Assembly (NCBI GenBank): GCA_041287865.1 | Contig: JBGGMV010000037.1 | Location: forward strand, 10,832 to 74,831 | DNA: 64,000 nucleotides | Reading direction: 5' to 3' | From: JAPWJZ01 sp041287865 | GTDB taxonomy: Bacteria > Pseudomonadota > Alphaproteobacteria > Micavibrionales > UBA2020 | The notes under the pieces: generated by a model | The model's database searches: none | What the model saw: the letters and a program-made list of their open reading frames with translations, nothing else | Told to the model about the DNA's origin: nothing | Made by a program: the position numbers and the translations under genes | Part shown: positions 25,169-33,440 of the stretch, piece after piece | How positions within the stretch are numbered: the stretch's first letter is position 1 | How the letters are laid out: each line of letters starts with the position of its first letter

Positions 25169-26328
25169 CGCAGCAAAACGTCTCCCTGCGCAAATGGCTC
25201 GGCGATAAATTTTCCACGCGGTCGGGCACCCGAGCGCTGATCAGCCCGGGGATGGATTTCCTGCTGGTGGGCGGGCTTTCCTGCATCACGCTGGCGATCT
25301 ATTTCCTGATCAGCGACGGTTTCAAGATCGAGGTCAAGGACGAAACCTATATCGTCGCCGCCTGGCTTTCCTTCGTCATCAACTACCCGCATTTCGCCTA
25401 TTCCTACATGCTGTTCTACAAGGGTTTCGTCGCGCGCCTCTTCGCGCCGGAAACAGAATTCTGGAGCCGCGTGAGGATGTCCATCGCCGGGCTTTTCGTA
25501 CCCGCGCTGATGCTCGCCTATTTCGTCCGCGCCTATGTGACGCAAAACCCCGAATACATCATGTGGGCGCTGTTCACGATGATCTTTACCGTCGGCTGGC
25601 ACTACGTGAAGCAGGCCTACGGCGTACTGATCACCATGTCCGTCTACCGCAATATTTTCTATGCGACCTGGGAAAAGCGGATTTTGTGGATCAATGCCTA
25701 TGCCGTCTGGGCCTATTCGTGGTGCCGCACCAACAGCACCGGCAACGACATCCCCTATCGCCATATCCAGATGAAATCCTTCAAGTTCCCGCTGGAAGTG
25801 ATAGACGGCAGTTTCTATTTCGCCTGCTTCACCACCGCCGCCTGCATCGCCATCGTGCTGAACCGCTGGCTGTCGGAGAACAGGGGAATATCGGTGAACG
25901 CCGTCATCGGCTATGCCTGCGGGATTTACATGTGGGTGATGATACCCTTCATGAACATGGCTTTCTATATCCTGATCCCGATGTTCCATTCCCTGCAATA
26001 CCTGCCCTTCGTCTACAAATTCAAGAAATCGGAGCTGGTGCGGGAGCTGGAACGCCCGCTTGGCGACTACAAGCGCTCGCGCCGCAACTTCATCATCCAT
26101 GCGCTGCTGTTTACCGTCACGGGCGGCGTGCTGGGGCTGTTGTTCTTTGAAACCATCCCCAACCTGCTGGACGATCATTACAGCACGAAGCTTGAATACG
26201 CGGGGCTGGACCCGCTGTTCTTCTTCTTCGCCTTTACCGTCTTCATCAACGTCCACCATTTCTTCATCGACAGCGCCTTCTGGCGCCGCGACAACAGGGA
26301 CGCGCAGAAGAACCTGTTCAGGGCGTGA
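25165..26328 (+). CDS. Polytopic membrane protein with conserved histidines (tandem copy 1)
   Basis: 387 residues with roughly eight to ten membrane helices. Not a family I can name. Five histidines lie in blocks shared with the next gene: YPHFAYSY (His76), GWHYVKQ (His146), FHSLQYLPFV (His275) and VHHFFIDSAFWRRDN (His364, His365). Histidines clustered at the membrane suggest metal or haem binding, or a membrane oxygenase/desaturase-like enzyme; this is inference. The N-terminal 25 residues (basic, STRSGTRALISPG) are cytosolic. Coupled to the FecR gene by an ATGA overlap. Confidence 0.8.
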   Translation: MTQQNVSLRKWLGDKFSTRSGTRALISPGMDFLLVGGLSCITLAIYFLISDGFKIEVKDETYIVAAWLSFVINYPHFAYSYMLFYKGFVARLFAPETEFWSRVRMSIAGLFVPALMLAYFVRAYVTQNPEYIMWALFTMIFTVGWHYVKQAYGVLITMSVYRNIFYATWEKRILWINAYAVWAYSWCRTNSTGNDIPYRHIQMKSFKFPLEVIDGSFYFACFTTAACIAIVLNRWLSENRGISVNAVIGYACGIYMWVMIPFMNMAFYILIPMFHSLQYLPFVYKFKKSELVRELERPLGDYKRSRRNFIIHALLFTVTGGVLGLLFFETIPNLLDDHYSTKLEYAGLDPLFFFFAFTVFINVHHFFIDSAFWRRDNRDAQKNLFRA

Positions 26329-26332
26329 GTAA

Positions 26333-27421
26333 ATGACCGAGGCTGCCGTCCGCACCCGCGCGCTGATTTCTCCGCAGGCCGATTTCTGGCTGCTGGGCGG
26401 GGCCTCGCTGCTCAGCTTTTTTCTTTATCTGACCGTGCTGCCCTATGTGGACCGCGAATTCCGCAAGGCGCTGCCGGTCATCATCATCACGCTGTCCTTC
26501 GTGATGTCGTATCCGCACTTCGCCTATTCATACCTGCTGTTCTATCGCGGCTTTACCGGGCGCCTGTTTGGCGAGGGCACGGAATTTTTTAGCCGCATCC
26601 GCCATGCCCTGGCAGGCATCATCGTGCCGGCAGCGCTGGCGGCCTATTTCGCCGTGACATTCCACGAGCGTGATACATCAATGGTGGGCTGGGGCTATTT
26701 CGTCATGCTGTTCACCGTCGGCTGGCACTACGTCAAGCAGGGCTACGGCGTGCTGATAACACTGTCGCTCTACAAGGGCGTTTTCTACGGCGTGTGGGAA
26801 AAACGCGCGCTCTGGATCAATGCCTATGCCGTCTGGCTCTGGTCATGGGCGGCGGCCAACAACGCGCTGGCGGCGCAGGTGGTGGATAAAAACTATCCGC
26901 CGGGACTTTACCCATCAATCCCCCTGCCCGACTGGGTCGTGACCTATGGCGGCGTTTTCGCCTGCATTACCACGCTCGCGGCGGCAGCCGTCGTGCTGGC
27001 GCCGTGGCTGGAAGGAGAAAAGAAAATATCGGTTAACGCCGTGGTGGGTTATGTGTCGGCTATCTACATGTGGGTGCTGATGCCGCGCATCGACATGATG
27101 TTCTATGCCATCGTACCGCTGTTCCACGGCCTTCAATACCTGCCCTTCGTCTATAAATTCAAGCGCGAGGAATTCAGGAAGATGACAAGCGCGCGCGGTG
27201 CGGCGGCTTTCACGCTGCTGGGCCTGTTTGCGGGGGCGGTGCTGATGGAGTTTTTCCCAAAGGCGCTCGACCGCAACTTCGGCATCACGGGCCTCTCTTA
27301 CGAGCCGAAATTTTACCTGACGTCCTTTATCATTTTTATCAACGTGCATCATTTCTTCATCGACGCCGCTTTCTGGCGGCGCGACAATAAAGACGTGCAG
27401 AATTACCTGTTTAAGGCTTAA
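26333..27421 (+). CDS. Polytopic membrane protein with conserved histidines (tandem copy 2)
   Basis: 362-residue paralogue of the preceding gene, 4 nt downstream of it. It keeps all the conserved blocks: TRALISPQADFWLLGG, SYPHFAYSYLLFYRGF, GWHYVKQGYGVLI, FHGLQYLPFVYKFKREE and NVHHFFIDAAFWRRDNKD. The two copies differ mainly in the loops, so they may form a heterodimer or act on different substrates. The stop codon palindrome TTAA is shared with the convergent Nudix gene. Confidence 0.8.
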   Translation: MTEAAVRTRALISPQADFWLLGGASLLSFFLYLTVLPYVDREFRKALPVIIITLSFVMSYPHFAYSYLLFYRGFTGRLFGEGTEFFSRIRHALAGIIVPAALAAYFAVTFHERDTSMVGWGYFVMLFTVGWHYVKQGYGVLITLSLYKGVFYGVWEKRALWINAYAVWLWSWAAANNALAAQVVDKNYPPGLYPSIPLPDWVVTYGGVFACITTLAAAAVVLAPWLEGEKKISVNAVVGYVSAIYMWVLMPRIDMMFYAIVPLFHGLQYLPFVYKFKREEFRKMTSARGAAAFTLLGLFAGAVLMEFFPKALDRNFGITGLSYEPKFYLTSFIIFINVHHFFIDAAFWRRDNKDVQNYLFKA

Positions 27422-27843
27422 GAGATTTTTTTCAGCAGGGCGTCGAAATCGTAAGACAGGCCCGCCTCTTCCTTATCCGCCCAGTAGAGATCGAAGGCAA
27501 CCGGCGTTTTGTCTTCGCCCGAAGGAGTCATTTCCCAGTGCCGCCATTTTTCAGGCGCAGGGTTGGCGCATTGCAGGTGGAAGAAATGACGTTCATGCAC
27601 TTCGCCGCCGCGGCCCACTTTCGCTGCGTCAAAATCTTCGGCACCCAGATACTTCACCAACTGCAGGCCTTTAAGGCCGGTTTCTTCCTCGGCTTCGCGC
27701 AAAACAGCTTCCGGCAGTTCTTCTTCGGCTTCGACGGTGCCGGCGGGAACCTGCACGCCTGCCTCAGGATAATCGCGGTGGTTGAAGACCAGCAGCTTGT
27801 CGCCCAGCGTGATATAGGCAACGACTTTGCGAACGCGGCTCAT
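27418..27843 (-). CDS. Nudix hydrolase
   Basis: 141 residues with a perfect Nudix box: G at the start of GTVEAEEELPEAVLREAEEE, ending TGL, which fits Gx5Ex7REUxEExGU. Hydrolyses a nucleoside diphosphate linked to another group; the substrate cannot be deduced. The 3' ends of this gene and the membrane protein gene overlap by 4 bp. Confidence 0.88.
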   Translation of the reverse strand: MSRVRKVVAYITLGDKLLVFNHRDYPEAGVQVPAGTVEAEEELPEAVLREAEEETGLKGLQLVKYLGAEDFDAAKVGRGGEVHERHFFHLQCANPAPEKWRHWEMTPSGEDKTPVAFDLYWADKEEAGLSYDFDALLKKIS

Positions 27844-27852
27844 GGATAATCC

Positions 27853-28176
27853 TTAAGGTACGATAGCGGGAACGGTTGTCGGGGTGGCCGCAGTTTCCGG
27901 TTTCTGGCGCAAGGAGTCGAGTTCTTTTTCCAGCCGCGCGGTCTTGCGGCTTTCCTGCCAGAGTTTCAGGCGGATTTTCTGGTACTGGATCCAGACAAAC
28001 AGCGCCCCCAGCAAAAACCCGATGCCGAGCATCGCAAGGCCGAAAATATTGACCCCGAAATCTACTTTGTTTTCAAAGGGCCAGAGCCCAAGCGTGACGA
28101 TGCCGGTATTCGACAGCGAAAAAAGCCCAGCGAAAATGGTGAGCGGAATGGTGATAAGGAGCGTGATATAGGCCAT
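27853..28176 (-). CDS. LapA-domain (DUF1049) inner-membrane protein
   Basis: 107 residues with two membrane helices (TLLITIPLTIFAGLFSLSN and NIFGLAMLGIGFLLGALFVWI) and a cytosolic coiled-coil tail (SRKTARLEKELDSLRQK). This is the layout of LPS-assembly protein A/YciS-type proteins. It lies 43 nt downstream of ihfB in the same direction, an order common in alphaproteobacteria. Confidence 0.82.
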   Translation of the reverse strand: MAYITLLITIPLTIFAGLFSLSNTGIVTLGLWPFENKVDFGVNIFGLAMLGIGFLLGALFVWIQYQKIRLKLWQESRKTARLEKELDSLRQKPETAATPTTVPAIVP

Positions 28177-28219
28177 TTATCCCCCTTTATAATCAGCGGT
28201 TTAAGGGGCGTAAGGACGC

Positions 28220-28531
28220 TTAGTCCTTCATATCGTCTTCGTCATCGGAGACGATGCCGTTCAGGCGCTCGTGCATTTTCTTGCCGATTTTGAAGAAGGG
28301 CACGCGCTTGTTCTCGACCTTCACGGTCTCGCCGGTGCGCGGGTTGCGGCCCATGCGGGCCTTGCGCTGCTTCACCGAGAAAGCCCCGAAACCGCGCAGT
28401 TCAACGCGGCTGCCGTTCGCCAATGCCTTTGTAATCTCTTCAAAAATCGTGTCCACGATCTGCTCCGCATGGCTCTGGTAGAGGTGCGGGTTCAGCTCGG
28501 CGAGCTTGAGGATCAGTTCAGATTTTGTCAT
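28220..28531 (-). CDS. ihfB: Integration host factor subunit beta
   Basis: 103-residue HU/IHF-family DNA-bending protein. The N-terminus MTKSELILKLAELNP and the DNA-binding arm with RNPRTGETVKV match IhfB, and the FEEITKALANGSRVELRGFGAF segment is canonical. A short acidic C-terminal tail (VSDDEDDMKD) is present. IHF acts as a heterodimer with IhfA, which is not encoded in this window. Confidence 0.95.
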   Translation of the reverse strand: MTKSELILKLAELNPHLYQSHAEQIVDTIFEEITKALANGSRVELRGFGAFSVKQRKARMGRNPRTGETVKVENKRVPFFKIGKKMHERLNGIVSDDEDDMKD

Positions 28532-28646
28532 GGCGACAGGGTCCTTGATTGAAAATCAACGCTATCAGAGTCTTAGCGTGCCAAGCTTTCGGTTCCCCGT
28601 CAAGCAAAAACCAGAAAAAAACACGTGAAATCAAATGAATAAAAGG

Positions 28647-29900
28647 TTAAAGCCGCCCGTCCCGTAAAATCCGGGGCGGATTGCCGCCCAAACCCATCGC
28701 CTGGCGGGCAAAAAAGGCCTTCAGGGGGGGTATTTTGTCAACGATGCCAATCCCGAGGTCTCGAATCGTGGCGACCGAGACGAGGTTATTCGAGAAGAGC
28801 CGATTAAGCAGGTCGGTGAAACCCGCCATCAATAATGTATCGGTGCGCCGCCATTGTTCATAATCAGCCAAAAGTGCGCCCGAGCCGATATCGATTCCCA
28901 GTTTCAGACGGTCGACCACCAGTTCGGACAGCACGGCCACGTCGCGCATCGACAGGTTCAGCCCCTGCCCCGCAATCGGGTGGATCACATGCGCGGCTTC
29001 GGCCATCAGCGCGCAGCGTTTGCCTGTATATGATGTCGCGTGCATGAGCGAGAGCGGATAGCCCATCGGCTTCGACACTGCGCGCACATTGCCCAGATGC
29101 TCGCCGAAAAGCTTTTGCAGCTCGTCATTAAAATCATCCGGCGACAGCGCGAGGAATTTCTTCGCGTCCTTTTCCTCGACCGTCCAGACGACGGAGGAAC
29201 GATGGTTTCCATCGGCATCATCCGCCATCGGCAGCACAGCGAAGGGGCCCGCGGGCAGGAAATGCTCCAGCGCCACGTTTTCATGGTCTATTTCATGGGC
29301 GGCGTTGCAGACGATCGCAATCTGCCCGTAAGACCACTGTTTTACATCGATGCCCAGCCAGTCACGCGTGGCGGACCCACGGCCATCCGCACCGATCAGC
29401 AGCGAGGCGGAAACGCTGCGGCCGTCTTTCAATTTCACGCCCGCCACCGCGTCATCGGCGAAGAAAGACGCAATTTCAACAGGCGCGAGGTGCTTAACGT
29501 TTTTAAAGCGCGAGAGGTTCTTGAACAGCGCACGGCGCAGCAGCAGGTTCTCGATGATCCAGCCGAAGGGCTCGCCATTGCCGTCCTGATCGGTCGCAAA
29601 ATGCAGGAACAGCGGCGATGCGCCGTCGGCCACGCGGATGTCGAGGATGGGCGAGCAGTTATCTTCCATCGCAGCCCAGACACCGGCCGCCTGCAACACC
29701 TTGTGCGAGGCATATGATATGGCGGTGGTGCGGCCATCGTAATTGTCGTTGAGGTGGACGGAGGGCGGCGCGCGGTCGATGATGATCGTCTCCACCCCCG
29801 CTTCGCCCAAGACACCCGCCAGCGACAGGCCCGCAAGGCCGCCGCCGATAATCAGCACGTCGCAGCGCAGTGTATTTTTAGGGGTCTTTTCTTTCGCCAT
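28647..29900 (-). CDS. UbiH/UbiF-family FAD-dependent hydroxylase (ubiquinone biosynthesis)
   Basis: 417-residue flavoprotein monooxygenase. N-terminal FAD loop GGGLAGLSLAGVLGEAG, the middle GADGRGSATRDWLGI motif, and the second FAD motif AAHVIHPIAGQGLNLSMRDV are present. In the last, the usual GD before AAH is AE here. It probably hydroxylates the ubiquinone ring. Which ring position is used cannot be read from sequence, so no symbol is given. Transcribed as a single gene. Confidence 0.88.
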   Translation of the reverse strand: MAKEKTPKNTLRCDVLIIGGGLAGLSLAGVLGEAGVETIIIDRAPPSVHLNDNYDGRTTAISYASHKVLQAAGVWAAMEDNCSPILDIRVADGASPLFLHFATDQDGNGEPFGWIIENLLLRRALFKNLSRFKNVKHLAPVEIASFFADDAVAGVKLKDGRSVSASLLIGADGRGSATRDWLGIDVKQWSYGQIAIVCNAAHEIDHENVALEHFLPAGPFAVLPMADDADGNHRSSVVWTVEEKDAKKFLALSPDDFNDELQKLFGEHLGNVRAVSKPMGYPLSLMHATSYTGKRCALMAEAAHVIHPIAGQGLNLSMRDVAVLSELVVDRLKLGIDIGSGALLADYEQWRRTDTLLMAGFTDLLNRLFSNNLVSVATIRDLGIGIVDKIPPLKAFFARQAMGLGGNPPRILRDGRL

Positions 29901-30008
29901 TTGGCACCTTTTCTGCCGGGAGACTAGCCGATTTAAACCCTTGCTGCATCAGGAAAAACAGCCCCCAAGTTGACAGGCGTGCGATGATACCGCAAACTTG
30001 TCTTACCA

Positions 30009-30716
30009 ATGGAAAAACCCAAGCGAAAGCGATCGCTTACAAGGAAATTCACCATGGCCGTGCTGGGCCTGACGGCCACGGCAGCCTGCCTTTACGGCGC
30101 ATGGTTCGGGGCCTTCTATGCCGGACGCGGCGATACGCTGACGCCAAGCGAGACATCCGCCGTCACCTCCATCTTCGGCGATGAAATCAACGCCAATGCG
30201 ATCCGCAAGCACGAACGCTCCGAGGCCAGCGCGACGCATCTTTTCCGCTGGGTCGACGGCATGGTGCCGCCGCCCTTCAGCCATATCGATTTCTTCGGCC
30301 CCGATGCGCATGCGCGCGATTACACGCGCGAAGATAAACGGCTTTTCTCGCTGTTTATGCACGAAGTTACGCATGCATGGCAGGGCCAGAACTTCAACTT
30401 CTCGCGCCACAATGTGGGCCAGTATGCCTATAGCCTGAAAGAAGGCTCCAAATTCTCCGACTTCGGCACCGAGCAGCAGGCCGATATCATCAGCGATTAC
30501 GCCGGCACCTTCATGCATCAATCCAGCATCGGGAAGGAGCGCAGCCCAGAAGATATATTGTTAAGGGATGTCGTCGAAACCCGCTTCCCCAGTGCGCGTG
30601 ACACCCGCCTGTCGATGGAGGCGGGCCGTATGGCCGCCTTCCGCAACGAGGCCCAGCCTGTCCGCGTGGCCCAGCCCACGCCCACCCCCCCGCCCTCCAT
30701 CCCCAAAACCGCCTGA
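30009..30716 (+). CDS. Membrane-anchored HExxH (zincin-like) protein, tandem copy 1
   Basis: 235 residues. Basic N-terminus, one membrane helix (VLGLTATAACLYGAWFGAFY), then a domain with FMHEVTHAWQGQN (HExxH at about 118-122) and a downstream FGTEQQADIISDYAG whose Glu could be the third zinc ligand. The tail is Pro-rich. The start at 30009 lacks a good ribosome site; ATG 30054 has AAGGA upstream. The paralogue at 30820 also has a basic stretch before the helix, which favours 30009. HEVTHxWQ also occurs in metallopeptidase-like domains of secreted and toxin proteins. Confidence 0.75.
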   Translation: MEKPKRKRSLTRKFTMAVLGLTATAACLYGAWFGAFYAGRGDTLTPSETSAVTSIFGDEINANAIRKHERSEASATHLFRWVDGMVPPPFSHIDFFGPDAHARDYTREDKRLFSLFMHEVTHAWQGQNFNFSRHNVGQYAYSLKEGSKFSDFGTEQQADIISDYAGTFMHQSSIGKERSPEDILLRDVVETRFPSARDTRLSMEAGRMAAFRNEAQPVRVAQPTPTPPPSIPKTA

Positions 30717-30761
30717 CCCCCCCTTTTCGGCCCCCTATCCGGCCTTTTTTCGACTTAATCG

Positions 30762-30771
30762 TTGACATTAT
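30762..30771 (+). promoter_or_regulatory. TTGACATTAT promoter-like element
   Basis: Fits the recurrent TTGNCATWAT element; 49 nt upstream of the second HExxH gene. The preceding 40 bases are pyrimidine-rich and contain a weak GGCC/GGCC hairpin with a T6 run that might end the first gene. Confidence 0.35.
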
Positions 30772-30819
30772 GAATAATAATTCGCTATCCTGAAGCCTTC
30801 AAAAAACAAGGACGTCCTG

Positions 30820-31473
30820 ATGGCGGAACGCCAGAAGAAATCGTTGATTCGCAAATTTGCGACAGCTGCGGCGAAAACCGTCGCCGTGGCGGCGCTCGCC
30901 TATGGCGCGTGGTTCGGCGCGTTTTACGCAGGCCGCGGCGAGACGCTGACGAAGGGCGAGACGCAGGCGGTCGAAGGCATTTTCGGCGACCAGCTGGATG
31001 CTTCCATGATCCGCAAGCACTTCCGCAACCAGAGCAGCGTCACGCATGTGATGGGCAATACGCGCGGCATGGTGATGCCGCCCTTCAGCCATATCGACTT
31101 CTTCGGGCCCGACGCGCAGTCGAAAGACTACAGCAAAGAAGGCATCGGCAAATTCGGCCTCTTCATGCATGAAGTCACGCATACATGGCAGGGCCAGAAC
31201 CTGAAATTTTCCACGAAAGCCTTCCGCCGCTACGACTACGATTACATGCTGCGCCCCACGTCGCAGTTCAGGGATTTCGGCACGGAACAGCAGGCGGAGA
31301 TTGTCGAGAATTACGCCGAGCGCTGGATACACCGCGACGGCATCATAGAGCCGCGCACGGCGAAAGACACGCTGGTCATGAATGTGGTCGAAAGACAATT
31401 CCCGCGCGCAAAGGCAACGCGCGACAGCGTCTGGCGCGCAAACGCGCCAAAAGCGAATACCCTCAAAACCTGA
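30820..31473 (+). CDS. Membrane-anchored HExxH (zincin-like) protein, tandem copy 2
   Basis: 217-residue paralogue of the previous gene. Shared blocks: AYGAWFGAFYAGRGETLT, PPFSHIDFFGPDA, LFMHEVTHTWQGQN and DFGTEQQAEIVENYAERW. Same topology: basic start, one membrane helix, then a probable extracytoplasmic HExxH domain of about 180 residues. It lacks the Pro-rich tail of copy 1. It has its own promoter-like element and a plausible AAGGA ribosome site, so the two genes may be expressed separately. Confidence 0.77.
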   Translation: MAERQKKSLIRKFATAAAKTVAVAALAYGAWFGAFYAGRGETLTKGETQAVEGIFGDQLDASMIRKHFRNQSSVTHVMGNTRGMVMPPFSHIDFFGPDAQSKDYSKEGIGKFGLFMHEVTHTWQGQNLKFSTKAFRRYDYDYMLRPTSQFRDFGTEQQAEIVENYAERWIHRDGIIEPRTAKDTLVMNVVERQFPRAKATRDSVWRANAPKANTLKT

Positions 31474-31476
31474 GAA

Positions 31477-32154
31477 TTAATAGTTCGGCTTAATTTTCTT
31501 GACCGGCAGGTCGGCGGCGACGGGTTCGTCGTCGATCATCTCGATCATGCCGTTTTCGGTCATCGAGAAGCGCGCGGAGAAAAGCGCGTTGCCGTAGAGA
31601 ACCATGGCCGACGCCTCGTGCGCACCTTCGGCCGAGCGGCCTTCGAAAGCGGCGGGGCGGATCGCGTCCTCGATCACCTTGCGGGTGTTCGGGTCCAGTT
31701 TCGCCTGGTCGATCGCGGGGTGGTTGATGTCTTCCACGATCAGGAAGGGCCCTTCGTCGCCATGGACGAAGTAGCAGAAGAAACGCAGGTATTCGAGGTT
31801 GTTGGCGTCGGTCACCTTGATCGGATCGGCTTCGTTCGCGTCATGGATGGGAGCAGACGAACCGTCGAGCAGGAACATGCGGCCCTGTTTGGCCAAAAAC
31901 CAGAAGGGGCCGGTGCCGGCGGACCAGGCGCTGTCGTTCACGCGCACAAGGCCGATCGAGGTGTAGAAGGGCAGCTGGCACCACTCGGCGGTGCCGGTGG
32001 CGGCGGAGGCGTTATGCTTGCCCTGGATGGGGTTGACCAGCTTGAGGAAGGGCTCGAGCTGAGCGCCGCTGACCTTTTGCCAGTTATACTGATCGAACAT
32101 CGTATTTGGAGCCTTTCCAGAAGGTTGCTGTGCAGCCTGTGTTGATGTTGTCAT
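31477..32154 (-). CDS. Hypothetical soluble protein
   Basis: 225 residues; no family recognised. No signal peptide or membrane segment. Aromatic-rich beta-like segments (AEWCQLPFYTSIGLVRVNDS, LEYLRFFCYFVHGDEGPFLI) are followed by a helix and a closing beta region (MVLYGNALFSARFSMTENGM). The C-terminus LPVKKIKPNY is basic and faintly resembles the shared ANK tail motif. It ends 3 nt from the stop of the convergent HExxH gene. Confidence 0.7.
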   Translation of the reverse strand: MTTSTQAAQQPSGKAPNTMFDQYNWQKVSGAQLEPFLKLVNPIQGKHNASAATGTAEWCQLPFYTSIGLVRVNDSAWSAGTGPFWFLAKQGRMFLLDGSSAPIHDANEADPIKVTDANNLEYLRFFCYFVHGDEGPFLIVEDINHPAIDQAKLDPNTRKVIEDAIRPAAFEGRSAEGAHEASAMVLYGNALFSARFSMTENGMIEMIDDEPVAADLPVKKIKPNY

Positions 32155-32198
32155 GACTTCCCCGCTATTGCAAGAGTTTGAAATTCAAGCCTTTAATA

Positions 32199-33368
32199 TT
32201 ATGCTGCCGTGCGCAATTTGTCCAGTAGTCTATCCATAAAGTTCTCGCACTTCACGATTTGTTCCTTGGCAATGAACTCGTTGGGCTTGTGCGCCTGGGC
32301 GATAGAACCGGGGCCGCAGACGACCGTCGGGATGCCTTTATTGTGGAAGATGCCGGCCTCGGTGGCGAAGCTGACCTTTTCCGTGGCGTTTGAACCGGAC
32401 AGGGACAGGACGAAATCGACCATCGGGTTGTCGTTGGCGATATCGAAGGATTTGACGCCGGCGGTGTATTTGAAATCGAAGCCCGTCTTGGGGTCGATGT
32501 CCTTCATGCGGGGTTCAAGGTGCTTGAAGGCATACTGGCGGATTTCTTCCAGAATGTCCTCGGAATTGACCTCGGGGATGTTGCGCACCTCGATGGCGAA
32601 TTCGCAGTGGTTGGGCACGATGTTCAGCGCCGTACCGCCCTTGATGATGCCGACGTGGACGGTGGTGAAGGGCGGATCGAACTGGCGGTTGAAGGGGCCT
32701 TCGTTCTGGATGCGGCGCGCGATCGATTTCGTATGCGCGATCAGCTCGGCTGCATATTCGACAGCGTTGACGGAGTAAGGTGCCAGCGAGGAATGCGATT
32801 CCTTGCCGTGCACCGTGCATTCCAGATCGCAAATGCCTTTGTGGCCGGTAATCGTCTTCATCAGCGTGGGTTCGCCCACGACGCAAAGCTTGGGTTTTAC
32901 GCCTGCCTGCACGATATGGTCGGCAAGGCTATGCGCGCCAAGGCAGCCAAGCTCTTCGTCATACGAGAGCGCGAAGTGGATGGGGCTGTTCAGCGGACGC
33001 TTCACCATCTCGGGAAGCTTGGCGAGGGCGACGGCGATAAAACCCTTCATGTCGCAGGTGCCGCGCGCGAAAAGATGTTCGTTCTGGTCGCGGAGCACAA
33101 AGGGATCGCTGTCCCATGCCTGACCCTCGACCGGCACCACATCGGTATGGCCGGAGAGGACAACACCGGCTTTGTCAGCGGGGCCGACGATGGCGTGGAG
33201 GTTGGCTTTTTTCTTCGTCTCGTCGTAGACGAGCTGCGACTTGATCCCGTAGCCTTCGAGGTAGTTCTGCACCCAGTGGATGAGCTCGAGGTTGCTCTTG
33301 ACCGAGGTCGTGTCGAAGGAGACCAGCCTGGCCAGCATCTCCTGGCTTGAAAGAACGGTTTTCGTCAT
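32199..33368 (-). CDS. argE: Acetylornithine deacetylase (M20 family)
   Basis: 389 residues from MTKTVLSSQEM at 33368, which matches the usual ArgE length; an upstream extension to 33527 would overlap the divergent gene. M20 zinc peptidase motifs: LSGHTDVVPVEGQAWDSDPF, ARGTCDMKGFIAVAL, YDEELGCLGAHSL, and the C-terminal CGPGSIAQAHKPNEF with the last metal His. It hydrolyses N-acetylornithine in arginine synthesis. M20 family assignment is certain; ArgE rather than a close relative is probable. Confidence 0.87.
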   Translation of the reverse strand: MTKTVLSSQEMLARLVSFDTTSVKSNLELIHWVQNYLEGYGIKSQLVYDETKKKANLHAIVGPADKAGVVLSGHTDVVPVEGQAWDSDPFVLRDQNEHLFARGTCDMKGFIAVALAKLPEMVKRPLNSPIHFALSYDEELGCLGAHSLADHIVQAGVKPKLCVVGEPTLMKTITGHKGICDLECTVHGKESHSSLAPYSVNAVEYAAELIAHTKSIARRIQNEGPFNRQFDPPFTTVHVGIIKGGTALNIVPNHCEFAIEVRNIPEVNSEDILEEIRQYAFKHLEPRMKDIDPKTGFDFKYTAGVKSFDIANDNPMVDFVLSLSGSNATEKVSFATEAGIFHNKGIPTVVCGPGSIAQAHKPNEFIAKEQIVKCENFMDRLLDKLRTAA

Positions 33369-33440
33369 GGTGGCGCTGCCTTCCTGCACGGTATATAATG
33401 GGTTCAAAATAAGCTTTTTTGGGCATTTTTCAACGCCCAA

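Noticed and set aside
24661..26355. 564-codon open frame on the minus strand
   Set aside because: Antisense to the FecR gene and the first histidine-rich membrane gene, which have signal peptide, membrane helices and coupled starts.
30717..30750. Intrinsic terminator between the two HExxH genes
   Set aside because: The GGCC/GGCC stem before T6 is only four pairs with a long loop; too weak to list as a feature.
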